Below, one piece after another: positions 35,201 through 42,482 of a DNA stretch of 64,000 nt. Both the position numbers and the translations under genes were made by a program. The DNA is taken from positions 5,308-69,307 of the forward strand of contig JAVBTX010000020.1 in assembly GCA_031555935.1 (NCBI GenBank). The letters run 5' to 3'. The notes under the pieces are model-generated. The model searched no databases, was not told where the DNA came from, and saw only the letters and a list, made by a program, of their open reading frames with translations. This DNA comes from Roseburia_C sp031555935 (lineage in GTDB: Bacteria; Bacillota; Clostridia; Lachnospirales; Lachnospiraceae). Each line of letters starts with the position of its first letter. The first letter of the stretch is position 1.

Positions 35201-35469
35201 AGCGTTGGCAGGATGCTATCCGGTTTTTCTTTGATGATAATTTGTTCTAACACCTTTACCGTCAATGGCTCGATATATACCTGGTCAGCAATCTCTTTGT
35301 CAGTCATGATTGTTGCTGGATTCGAGTTCACCAACACAACCTCGATGCCTTCTTCTTTTAAGGAACGGCATGCCTGAGTGCCAGCGTAGTCAAACTCGGC
35401 TGCCTGTCCAATAATAATTGGACCAGAACCAATAACTAATACTTTTTTGATGTCCTTATTTTTCGGCAT
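32263..35469 (-). CDS. carB: Carbamoyl-phosphate synthase large subunit
   Basis: The 1068-aa length and order are those of the family: two homologous ATP-grasp halves, each opening with a nucleotide-binding signature (KKVLVIGSGPIIIGQ at 8-22, KKILVLGSGPIRIGQ near 553), and a C-terminal MGS-like regulatory domain (from about 935, MIMTVKDADKPEAVEVARRF). It makes carbamoyl phosphate from ammonia, bicarbonate and two ATP for pyrimidine and arginine synthesis. The start overlaps the carA stop by one base (TAATG), indicating coupled translation. Confidence 0.98.
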   Translation of the reverse strand: MPKNKDIKKVLVIGSGPIIIGQAAEFDYAGTQACRSLKEEGIEVVLVNSNPATIMTDKEIADQVYIEPLTVKVLEQIIIKEKPDSILPTLGGQAGLNLGMELEETGILAKYGINLIGTTVETIRKAEDRQEFKDTMEKIGEPCASSLVVTNVEDGIKFTNTIGYPIVLRPAYTLGGSGGGIANNETELIDILTNGLRLSRVGEVLVERCIAGWKEVEYEVMRDANGNCITVCNMENIDPVGVHTGDSIVVAPSQTLGDKEYQMLRTSALNIISELNITGGCNVQYALHPTSFEYCVIEVNPRVSRSSALASKATGYPIAKVAAKIALGYTLDEIKNAITGKTYASFEPMLDYCVVKIPRLPFDKFITAKRTLTTQMKATGEVMSICNNFEGALMKAIRSLEQHVDSLIAYDFDKMSDAELNMELYVVDDRRIFAIAEALRRGFGYDEIHRITKVDRWFIDKIAILVEMEQQLKNEELTVELLKEAKRLEYPDNVIAKLTGRSEAEIKAMRYQNDIVAAYKMVDTCAAEFEASTPYYYSVFGSENEAVETNERKKILVLGSGPIRIGQGIEFDYCSVHSTWAFSKEGYETIIINNNPETVSTDFDIADKLYFEPLTPEDVESIVNIEKPDGAVVQFGGQTAIKLTESLMQMGVPILGTKAEDVDAAEDRELFDKILEETEIPRAAGGTVYTAEEAKVIANKLGYPVLVRPSYVLGGQGMKIAFNDDEMEEFIGIINRIAQDHPILVDKYLQGKEIEVDAVCDGNDILIPGIMEHIERTGVHSGDSISVYPAPTINAVVKEKLTEYTRRLAKALHVVGLINIQFIVIDEEVYVIEVNPRSSRTVPYISKVTGIPIVDLATKVMIGNTIRDLGYEPGLQPEADYIAIKMPVFSFEKIRGAEISLGPEMKSTGECLGIGKTFNEALYKAFLGAGVQLPKHKQMIMTVKDADKPEAVEVARRFVKLGYKIYATRSTAKYLQAHGVDALRVNKITQESPNVMDLILGHKIDLVIDTPTQGNGDKNRDGFLIRRNAIETGVYCITAMDTANALATSLEHAEEELNLIDIATVTTK

Positions 35470-36539
35470 TATTTTGTTCCTCCCATCATTTCGATAAACC
35501 GGTCAAACAGATATGCGCTGTCCTGTGGTCCCGGGCATGCTTCTGGATGGAACTGCACGGTAAAAATATTTTTGCCGACATATTCCAAACCTTCATTGGT
35601 TCCATCATTTACATTGATAAAAGCGGGTTTCGCGATTTTTTCATCAAGAGTGTCTGTATCAACCACATAGCCGTGGTTCTGAGACGAGATATAGACGCGG
35701 TTCGTCTTTAAATCTTTAACTGGATGGTTCCCGCCCCGGTGTCCATATTTTAACCGGTGGGTATCTGCGCCTGTTGCCAATGCCATCAACTGATGTCCAA
35801 GGCAGATTGCAAATATCGGTGTTTCAGATTCATAAAGTTTTTTCACTTCCGCGATGATTTCGGTACATTCCTTTGGATCTCCCGGTCCATTACTGAGCAT
35901 AATGCCGTCGGGATTTGCTGCTAAGATTTCAGCGGCACTGGTGTGCGCTGGATAGACGGTTACTTCACAACCTAAGTTATTTAATGATTGGGCAATATTT
36001 CTTTTCGCACCAAAGTCAAGCAATGCTACTTTTTTTCCCTGACCGCTTAATACATGTTTCTGATCGCAGGTCACTTGATCAACGACATTTCCAGTCTGAT
36101 ATGCTTTCAAACGAGATATCACTTCTTCCAGTTGATAATTCTCATCGGTTGTTATCATGCCGTTCATCGTCCCTTTTTCACGAAGTATTTTCGTCAAGGC
36201 TCTGGTGTCTATACCAGCGATTCCCGGAATGTCATTTGTCGTCAGGAAATCTCCAATCGTTCCTTCTGAGCGGAAGTTACTCGACATTCGCGATATTTCC
36301 CGAACAATAAATCCATCCACCCACGGCCTGGCAGATTCCATATCCGGTGTAATTCCATAATTTCCAATTAATGGATATGTCATTACGACTGCTTGTCCCG
36401 CATAGGAGGGGTCCGACAACACCTCTAAATATCCTGTCATTGATGTGTTGAATACTATCTCACTAATGATTTCCCGGGTCGAACCAATGCTGGTCCCGGT
36501 AAATACGTTCCCATCTTCGAGTATCAGAAAAGCTTTCAT
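35469..36539 (-). CDS. carA: Carbamoyl-phosphate synthase small (glutaminase) subunit
   Basis: The 356-aa protein has the N-terminal CPSase small-chain domain (MKAFLILEDGNVFTGTSIG) and a class I glutamine amidotransferase domain with the nucleophile cysteine in FAICLGHQLMA (about residue 245) and the catalytic HPE in QFHPEACPGP. It supplies ammonia from glutamine to CarB. It has its own promoter and a leader of about 160 bases. Whether it serves the pyrimidine or arginine pathway cannot be told from the window. Confidence 0.98.
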   Translation of the reverse strand: MKAFLILEDGNVFTGTSIGSTREIISEIVFNTSMTGYLEVLSDPSYAGQAVVMTYPLIGNYGITPDMESARPWVDGFIVREISRMSSNFRSEGTIGDFLTTNDIPGIAGIDTRALTKILREKGTMNGMITTDENYQLEEVISRLKAYQTGNVVDQVTCDQKHVLSGQGKKVALLDFGAKRNIAQSLNNLGCEVTVYPAHTSAAEILAANPDGIMLSNGPGDPKECTEIIAEVKKLYESETPIFAICLGHQLMALATGADTHRLKYGHRGGNHPVKDLKTNRVYISSQNHGYVVDTDTLDEKIAKPAFINVNDGTNEGLEYVGKNIFTVQFHPEACPGPQDSAYLFDRFIEMMGGTK

Positions 36540-36577
36540 TTATTCACCTTTGTCCTTTCTAATCTTGAATTTTTTCC

Positions 36578-36733
36578 AAAAAAAAAAATCCTTTTTTCCT
36601 TTTCGAACTGCTTCGTACCATCGTGCAGTTTTTGCCGAGTATCTAATATATAGACCGCCCCTAATGGAAGCGGTCTAATGTTATTTGATACCTAAATTGT
36701 AAAAATTTTATCACAATGGGAACTATATTTCAA
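36578..36733 (-). promoter_or_regulatory. carAB promoter and untranslated leader
   Basis: Minus-strand TTGAAA (36728-36733), 17-bp spacer, TAAAAT (36705-36710). The leader holds a hairpin (TAGACCGC 36651-36658 with 36670-36677), a second small hairpin (CTGC/GCAG near 36608-36631) and a run of eleven T (36578-36588). No GC-rich stem lies directly before the T-run, so a classical attenuator is not shown, but regulation in the leader is likely. Confidence 0.55.
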
Positions 36734-36740
36734 GCTTTTT

Positions 36741-37436
36741 TTATTTTATGTACTTCTCAATTATCCGCTGTTTGATTTCTAACATCGCATCTAAAGTCCG
36801 TTGTGAGCTGGTAAAAAATTCAATGTCTCTCACATCACGCAAATCTACTGGCAATTCTTTAATTGGTACGGAGCTGTCATTGGTTAAATCCAAATACTCA
36901 AAAAAAGAACCATTGAATTGATAGATATCTTCTTTTAAATAATCATTAATGATTGCTGGCGAAAAAAAAGCCAGATAGGTATGACCAGGCTGCATTACAT
37001 TTTTAACAGAACGGCATTCTAATACATTGCTCTCATCATTCATCATAAATACAGGTCCGCTATAAATCGACAGCGTTTTCTGTTCTAGGTTCTTATCCCC
37101 AAGCGTTACTTGCTCCACGATAACCTCCTGGCAAAGAGTAAAATTATATGGACGAATAGTTCCGGTCGGCTTCACAATTGCTATAATTGCATGATTCTCA
37201 TCTGCAAATAAAACCATTTCATTTACATAGGAATCCATATATTCAATAAAACCATCATAAAATTCGTCCGTAAAAATACATTCTGCATCAATATCCAATT
37301 GATACAACTGTTCTAGTGTCCTGACATCTTGGATGCCACATTTTGACATGCTTGCTTTTCCCACCTGTCCAAGCAGTGCCGCTGTAAGTATAAGGACAAG
37401 CTGAAAAACAAGAAAACGTTTTATTTTTGTGTCCAT
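36741..37436 (-). CDS. Membrane-anchored extracytoplasmic protein of unknown function, last gene of an ABC cassette
   Basis: I do not recognise a family. The 231-aa product has an N-terminal hydrophobic helix (residues 7-25, FLVFQLVLILTAALLG) without a lipobox and a soluble, probably extracellular domain containing four cysteines. The ribosome site GAGGTG lies before the ATG, 16 bp inside the end of the ATPase gene, so translation is coupled. It ends an operon of a small secreted protein, two permeases and an ATPase. An accessory or immunity role for that cassette is inferred from position only. Confidence 0.7.
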   Translation of the reverse strand: MDTKIKRFLVFQLVLILTAALLGQVGKASMSKCGIQDVRTLEQLYQLDIDAECIFTDEFYDGFIEYMDSYVNEMVLFADENHAIIAIVKPTGTIRPYNFTLCQEVIVEQVTLGDKNLEQKTLSIYSGPVFMMNDESNVLECRSVKNVMQPGHTYLAFFSPAIINDYLKEDIYQFNGSFFEYLDLTNDSSVPIKELPVDLRDVRDIEFFTSSQRTLDAMLEIKQRIIEKYIK

Positions 37437-38071
37437 TCACCACACCTCAATTCCCCATTATTCATCGAATAAATCTCTTCACATAAAAGGGCGATATCCT
37501 CCTTATTGTGACTCGCTACCACCACCAATGCACCACGTTCAGCCTCTTCCCGAATGATACCACGAATCAGCTCGACACCGCTCTCATCTAGCGCATTCGT
37601 CGGCTCATCCAACAGAAGTACCTCTGGTTTTTCCATGATTGCCTGGGCTATTAAAATGCGCTGTTTCATGCCTAGAGAATACTTCTTCACAGTTCTTTTA
37701 TCGTCTGGCTCCAGCCCGACTCTTTCGATGGCTTCTTTTATTTCAGCGTCTCCAATCAACTGATTTACTCCAGCCAAAAATCGTAAATTCTGAAAACCAG
37801 TAAACTCTGGATATAGACCGGCATTCTCAATGATGATTCCCAACCGGTCAATATTGGGGATATCTTTGTACAGCTCTTTGCCTTTTACCATGACTTTTCC
37901 AGACGTAGGATGTATCAATCCACTTAATGCCCGAATCAGCATTGTCTTGCCCGAACCATTCCGCCCCACCAAGCCATATATTTTCCCATACTCCAGGGTT
38001 AAGTTAATATCCTTTAAAATATCCTTTTCTTTCATTCTTTTGCATAAGTTTTCTACAACCAATTGCTCCAT
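37421..38071 (-). CDS. ABC transporter ATP-binding protein (secreted-protein cassette)
   Basis: About 216 aa from the ATG at 38071, chosen because AAAGGAAAC lies at good distance; the frame is open from 38092, overlapping the permease end. Walker A is GRNGSGKTML, signature SLGMKQRI, Walker B VLLLDEPTNALDE. The short length (no C-terminal extension) is typical of ATPases in bacteriocin export/immunity ABC-2 systems. It works with the two permeases encoded upstream. Confidence 0.9.
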   Translation of the reverse strand: MEQLVVENLCKRMKEKDILKDINLTLEYGKIYGLVGRNGSGKTMLIRALSGLIHPTSGKVMVKGKELYKDIPNIDRLGIIIENAGLYPEFTGFQNLRFLAGVNQLIGDAEIKEAIERVGLEPDDKRTVKKYSLGMKQRILIAQAIMEKPEVLLLDEPTNALDESGVELIRGIIREEAERGALVVVASHNKEDIALLCEEIYSMNNGELRCGEWTQK

Positions 38072-38084
38072 GCTCAGTTTCCTT

Positions 38085-38876
38085 TCATCCATCGTTTTCT
38101 TTCTGCATCAGTCCCACCTCTAATGAGTTCACATATCGCGCCCCCAACCAAATGATAACACCGTTTAACACCAGATAGTATATCGTTGCTATCAGCTTCA
38201 TCCAACTGTCTTCTGACATGTTTAAAATAATTGCCTCCACTGGATTCAATAATGAAAAATACGGGTGTTCTGCTAACCAAATCATATTATTGTCAGACAT
38301 CACCACGATTGATATCAGTATCAATATTAGCGTATAGACACAGATAAATCCGATACTGCTGTTATACCTGATTGTCAAAAAGTTGGTTAGCAACGTCGTC
38401 GCCGTTAGGAATAGAGTGACAAAAATAAACAGTGTTCCCAGCATTTTGACAGACTCAATATCCAGCGGATAATTCGAACTCCACACACATGTTGCTAAAA
38501 GCGTCGCCAAAAACAGAAATGTATAAACGGCTGCGAAGATTGCCACCGCAACGACATTTTTATAAAACCATTTTTTCCGGTCCTTTAATCTTGAAAACAA
38601 ATAAACACTGCTGACTTGAAAATCCCGATAAATATAGGTTCCATACAACATAATAAAGATAAAAATATAGTACATCCGATCCATCAATAAAATAAAAATT
38701 CTGATATCACCAATCATTGCATCTCCAAATAATGCATAAGCTAGCATCTCTCCCACGCTGGAATCAACACCACCCGCCGTTAGAAGGGCGTCAATCTGAA
38801 ATAGGAATGCAATCGGAACAATGAAAAATACTTTCCATAAATATGTCGTCTTGATATTTACTTTTTGTTTACTCAT
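38085..38876 (-). CDS. ABC-2-type permease (second permease of the cassette)
   Basis: The 263-aa protein has about six hydrophobic helices: VFFIVPIAFLF, a pair near 70-100, then AIFAAVYTFLFLATLLA, LFIFVTLFLTATTLL, GFICVYTLILILISI and a last one near the C-terminus. No sequence family is recognised beyond ABC-2-like topology. It is preceded by GAAGGGCG and followed directly by the ATPase gene. Confidence 0.75.
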   Translation of the reverse strand: MSKQKVNIKTTYLWKVFFIVPIAFLFQIDALLTAGGVDSSVGEMLAYALFGDAMIGDIRIFILLMDRMYYIFIFIMLYGTYIYRDFQVSSVYLFSRLKDRKKWFYKNVVAVAIFAAVYTFLFLATLLATCVWSSNYPLDIESVKMLGTLFIFVTLFLTATTLLTNFLTIRYNSSIGFICVYTLILILISIVVMSDNNMIWLAEHPYFSLLNPVEAIILNMSEDSWMKLIATIYYLVLNGVIIWLGARYVNSLEVGLMQKENDG

Positions 38877-38902
38877 TTTAAACGCCCTTCTTCAAATCGC
38901 TT

Positions 38903-39766
38903 TTATAGCTGATCCAAACGGCTCATCCGCCAGACTCCAATCATTGAAAAAAGAAATAATATCAAACAAACGCCTAGAAAAAACCATGCACTTCTTCCAA
39001 ATGATATATTTACTGATACATAATTCAAGAGTCTGGTGTTCACATATTGGTTTGAATTACTGAGTTGGGTATTTAATTTTGTCGTACCCAAAAACAAGAG
39101 ATAAGTGATAATGAATAGGGTAACTTTATTATACTTTACCAAATACGAACATGCCAAACCAAAAATACCAAGCAGACCTGCAAATATAGAAATAAAAAAT
39201 GTATACAGTACATTATATAAAAATGGACTGAAGATATAAACCTCCAAAAATGACATTCCTGTGTTCGCTGTTGGAATAGTTATCATGCTGCCTATCAATT
39301 GTTGACAATACCCGATATCATTATAATATCCAAAGTTCGTGTATCCGTTTTCAATAAATGTAGTATTTGTTAAAATCAAATTCATCATCAGCGGCACAAA
39401 TAGAATAAGAAATCCACCTAAAAAACAGGCGATCATCTGTGAACGATAATAATCTTTTGCTCCCATCTTCACCTGAAGCAGCATACCCATTTTGGTCTTT
39501 TTATCATTCAAATAAGAAAATGAAAAAGGAAACAGTACCAGAAACGGAAACAGACTGTCAAAATACCAAAAATAATTTCCGCGATCATTTAATATAAACA
39601 AACTACTAGCTGACAATATTGCCGATATATCCATATTCATGTTCGAATAAATATTTAACAAATATACTGTAAGCGCATATAACATCATGATGGTGAATGA
39701 AATTCGAAAGCTCTTTTTTCTTATCATGATATATAATTGAACTTTAATTTTGCTTTTAATTTTCAC
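38903..39766 (-). CDS. ABC-2-type permease (first permease of the cassette)
   Basis: The 287-aa protein has six predicted transmembrane helices and an extracellular loop after the first one. Its cytoplasmic segment YLNDKKTKMGMLLQVKMGAKDYYRSQ resembles those of bacteriocin-related permeases. It lies 26 bp before the second permease. It is AT-rich compared with the flanking housekeeping genes. Confidence 0.75.
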   Translation of the reverse strand: MKIKSKIKVQLYIMIRKKSFRISFTIMMLYALTVYLLNIYSNMNMDISAILSASSLFILNDRGNYFWYFDSLFPFLVLFPFSFSYLNDKKTKMGMLLQVKMGAKDYYRSQMIACFLGGFLILFVPLMMNLILTNTTFIENGYTNFGYYNDIGYCQQLIGSMITIPTANTGMSFLEVYIFSPFLYNVLYTFFISIFAGLLGIFGLACSYLVKYNKVTLFIITYLLFLGTTKLNTQLSNSNQYVNTRLLNYVSVNISFGRSAWFFLGVCLILFLFSMIGVWRMSRLDQL

Positions 39767-39871
39767 TTAATGTAATCCTTTCCAGATATTATTTATATCA
39801 ACCTCTTAGTCAATAAGCTTTCTATACAAAGAATGGAAGTGTTCCAACATTATAACTATATGTTTCTTTTT

Positions 39872-40285
39872 CTAATTAGCAGTGAAATATCCGGTTACTA
39901 TACAACCCAGAAGCGGATTATTGCCAAATCCAATTAAATTGAATGGTGTTCCCATCATTCTAAATTTATCATCTACAAGTCGCATACCCGTTGGGCTATT
40001 TAGTTCTATCGGCATTGAATGACACGCAGTTTCGGAACCCGATGCTAGAGTACATCGAATTTGTTGATAATCACTGCTAGAGCCATCCGCTTTTAGTATA
40101 CTCGTTACACTTACAACAGGATTATCTCTATTGATGGATTTTGTTTCTTTGGCAATTGATTTTGCCAATTGACCAACAGGCAAACTTACCCGATAGAAGT
40201 TAGTCATTGCATTTACATTCATCGATAATAATGCAATCAGCAATATCGGTGATGCAATTTTTAGTAATATTTTTTTCACTCTCAT
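39872..40285 (-). CDS. Small secreted protein, first gene of an ABC cassette (DUF2712-like, tentative)
   Basis: The 137-aa precursor has a clear signal peptide (1-26, cleavage after VNA), leaving about 111 residues with three cysteines. The end, GFGNNPLLGCIVTGYF, is reminiscent of DUF2712 and related small secreted proteins that accompany ABC transporters in Firmicutes. This is a resemblance by eye, not a confirmed family hit. A GGAGG ribosome site precedes the ATG. Its own promoter and the following ABC genes suggest a bacteriocin-like or signalling protein exported or sensed by that system. Confidence 0.65.
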   Translation of the reverse strand: MRVKKILLKIASPILLIALLSMNVNAMTNFYRVSLPVGQLAKSIAKETKSINRDNPVVSVTSILKADGSSSDYQQIRCTLASGSETACHSMPIELNSPTGMRLVDDKFRMMGTPFNLIGFGNNPLLGCIVTGYFTAN

Positions 40286-40388
40286 TTTCTAAAACCTCCA
40301 TGAATTTTTATTTTTAGAACACTCCCATTCTTTTGCACATTACAAATTTTTACATTTTTTTCACATATGTTTATCATACCCTTGCCAC

Positions 40389-40428
40389 ATTATAATTTCA
40401 ATTTTTTTCGTTCGACAAGATTCGACAA
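40389..40428 (-). promoter_or_regulatory. Promoter of the secreted-protein cassette with tandem TTGTCGAA boxes
   Basis: Minus-strand TATAAT (40389-40394), 18-bp spacer and TTGTCG as -35 (40413-40418). TTGTCGAA occurs twice exactly 10 bp apart (plus strand TTCGACAA at 40411-40418 and 40421-40428), so a regulator may bind at and just upstream of the -35. Similar TCGACA repeats lie at 3659-3674. Confidence 0.55.
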
Positions 40429-40446
40429 AACCAAGACGCGGGCAAA

Positions 40447-40478
40447 CAAAAAGAGAGCTGCCAACTCGCACAGCTCCC
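40447..40478 (-). terminator. Terminator of the MarR-MATE operon
   Basis: GGGAGCTG / CAGCTCTC stem (40453-40460 with 40471-40478) followed by a TTTTTG run on the minus strand. Confidence 0.88.
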
Positions 40479-40504
40479 TACATTCGTTCTTCAATTTAGT
40501 TAAT

Positions 40505-41863
40505 TTACTCAATCTCTTTCATTGCCTTTTTAAACTGATACCGAAACAGGCAAATGGTAAAGATAACCGCCAGCACATCGGCTATCGGCTCCGCCAAATA
40601 TACCGCCATTGTTTTATTGGCAAAGAAGTTCGGCAGAAGATAAATCAGTGGTATCAACAGAATAAATTTTCGCATGATTGCTACCATAATCGAAGCCTTG
40701 GCATTGCCCAATGATACAAAAGTCATCTGGCAAGCCACCTGCGCACCGAAAATAAACATTGCCGCCAAATAGATTCTAAGCGCCCATCGTGCATATTCAA
40801 TCAATGCTGCATCAGGTGTGAATATCATTGCAAATATTTGTGGGAAACACATAATTAAAATCCATAACGCGATCGAATACGTTAGGGAGGCAATCAGTAA
40901 CAGCTTCACCACCTGCTTCACCCGCGCTGCATTGCCTGCGCCATAGTTATAACTGGTAATCGGCTGAGCACCTTGGGCAATCCCCTGCATTGGCAACATT
41001 GAAAACTGCATTACGCTTGATAAAATCGTCATCGCACCAACAGCCACATCTCCACCATATTTTAATAAGGAAGCATTGAAACAGACGGTAATAATGCTCT
41101 CACTCGCCTGCATAATAAATGGTGATAGACCAAGTGCCATACATGGCAATACGATTCCTGCACTCAATCCGAGATTTTTTCTTTTGATGCGAATTGTTGT
41201 CTTTTTACCAAATAAAAATGCCAGCACCCAGATGGTGGAAACGGCTTGTGAAATTACCGTAGCCACTGCCGCACCTTTAACACCCATGTTAAAACCATAG
41301 ATTAGGATCGGGTCTAACACGATATTAATCACCGCACCGATAAGGACCGAAAGCATTCCCGTCTTAGCAAACCCCTGCGCTGTGATAAACGCATTCATTC
41401 CTAAAGTCAGTTGCACAAAGAGCGTTCCCACCGCATAGATATTCATATAATCGACTGCATACTGAATGGTATTTTCACTCGCACCAAACATTAACAGCAA
41501 CTCTCTATTCCAAATCAGCAAAACGGCTGTTAAGATAACTGACAATACCATCTGTAATGTCAAGCAATTACCAAGTATCTTTTCTGCCGTATCCTTGTCA
41601 CCCTTGCCCATGAAGATGGAGGCTCGCGGTGCACCCCCCATACTGATTAGTGCTGCAAATGCAGATACAATCATGATGATTGGCATACATACGCCGACCC
41701 CGGTTAGGGCTAATGCCCCATCTGCTGGCATATGACCAATATAAACGCGGTCGACTAAGTTATATAAAAGATTGATAATCTGTGCGACAATAGCTGGCAA
41801 TGCTAATTTTACCAGCAACTTACCGACTGGCACAGTTCCTAAAAAATCTTTATCTTGTTCCAT
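40505..41863 (-). CDS. MATE-family efflux transporter
   Basis: The 452-aa protein has the usual MATE length and about twelve transmembrane helices. Family segments are visible: GTVPVGKLLVKLALPAIVAQ at the start, LYNLVDRVYIGHM, and the repeat-half counterpart LSSVMQFSMLPMQGIAQGAQPITSYNYGAG. Such carriers export cationic drugs against Na+ or H+. The start overlaps the MarR stop by one base (TAATG), so the two are translated together and MarR probably controls the pump. Confidence 0.94.
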   Translation of the reverse strand: MEQDKDFLGTVPVGKLLVKLALPAIVAQIINLLYNLVDRVYIGHMPADGALALTGVGVCMPIIMIVSAFAALISMGGAPRASIFMGKGDKDTAEKILGNCLTLQMVLSVILTAVLLIWNRELLLMFGASENTIQYAVDYMNIYAVGTLFVQLTLGMNAFITAQGFAKTGMLSVLIGAVINIVLDPILIYGFNMGVKGAAVATVISQAVSTIWVLAFLFGKKTTIRIKRKNLGLSAGIVLPCMALGLSPFIMQASESIITVCFNASLLKYGGDVAVGAMTILSSVMQFSMLPMQGIAQGAQPITSYNYGAGNAARVKQVVKLLLIASLTYSIALWILIMCFPQIFAMIFTPDAALIEYARWALRIYLAAMFIFGAQVACQMTFVSLGNAKASIMVAIMRKFILLIPLIYLLPNFFANKTMAVYLAEPIADVLAVIFTICLFRYQFKKAMKEIE

Positions 41864-42297
41864 TAATGATTCGCCTCGATTCCTTTTTTGGCATTCTCAT
41901 GCATACGAAAAATCATTCCTTGATATTGCTCCATTTCTTCCGCAGAAAATCCCTCAAATAAAGATGCATAACACGTGGTTTGCATTTTTTTGATTACACG
42001 AACCAGGCTCTTGGCTTTTGGAGTAATGCTTAAATGGATTTTCCGACGGTCCTTCTCATCTGGTGTGCGCATGAGATATTCTTTTTGAATCAAGGCTTCG
42101 ACCGCCTGCGAGACATTGGCCTTCGGCAGCATTCGAATCTCGACAATATCCTTGGCATTGTCCTTGGTCGGATGGTTCTTGAGAAATGCCAATACATCTA
42201 ATTCGGTACGGGTAATCCCATTTTTTTTGCAAACCGTCTGACACATTGTATCATAGAGTTTTACAATATAATGAATCTCTTCTAATGTATCATTCAT
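41863..42297 (-). CDS. MarR-family transcriptional regulator
   Basis: The 144-aa protein shows the winged-helix core: NGITRTELDVLAFLKNHP, MLPKANVSQAVEALIQKEYL (recognition helix) and the wing TPDEKDRRKIHLSITPKA. It is expected to repress its own promoter, and so the MATE gene, and to be released by a ligand. Repeated GTTCGTA motifs sit just after the -10. Confidence 0.93.
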   Translation of the reverse strand: MNDTLEEIHYIVKLYDTMCQTVCKKNGITRTELDVLAFLKNHPTKDNAKDIVEIRMLPKANVSQAVEALIQKEYLMRTPDEKDRRKIHLSITPKAKSLVRVIKKMQTTCYASLFEGFSAEEMEQYQGMIFRMHENAKKGIEANH

Positions 42298-42325
42298 CTA
42301 AAATCTACCCTCTTTCTTTTATTAT

Positions 42326-42384
42326 AGTTCAATTACGAACTGTTTCTATACGAACCATTATATTCTTATGACCCATATTGTCAA
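42326..42384 (-). promoter_or_regulatory. MarR-MATE promoter with GTTCGTA operator repeats
   Basis: Minus-strand TTGACA (42379-42384), 16-bp spacer, TATAAT (42357-42362). Downstream lie two GTTCGTA repeats, the second inside the inverted repeat AGTTC-N6-GAACT (42326-42341). A repressor here would cover the transcription start. Confidence 0.7.
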
Positions 42385-42426
42385 GTGTTTTTTTTAATAG
42401 GACGAACTTTCCTATTAAATAAAAAA

Positions 42427-42464
42427 GCAGATGCAAGTCAATCTAAAACTGACGATACATCTGC
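42427..42464 (-). terminator. Terminator of serS
   Basis: GCAGATG (42427-42433) pairs with CATCTGC (42458-42464), with some inner GTC/GAC pairing; TTTTTT follows on the minus strand. Confidence 0.85.
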
Positions 42465-42482
42465 CTTCTATCTTTTATCTTC

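Noticed and set aside
36651..36677. Hairpin in the carAB leader as a riboswitch, T-box or PyrR site
   Set aside because: No conserved T-box, riboswitch core or PyrR-binding consensus could be recognised, so it is listed only as a leader hairpin.
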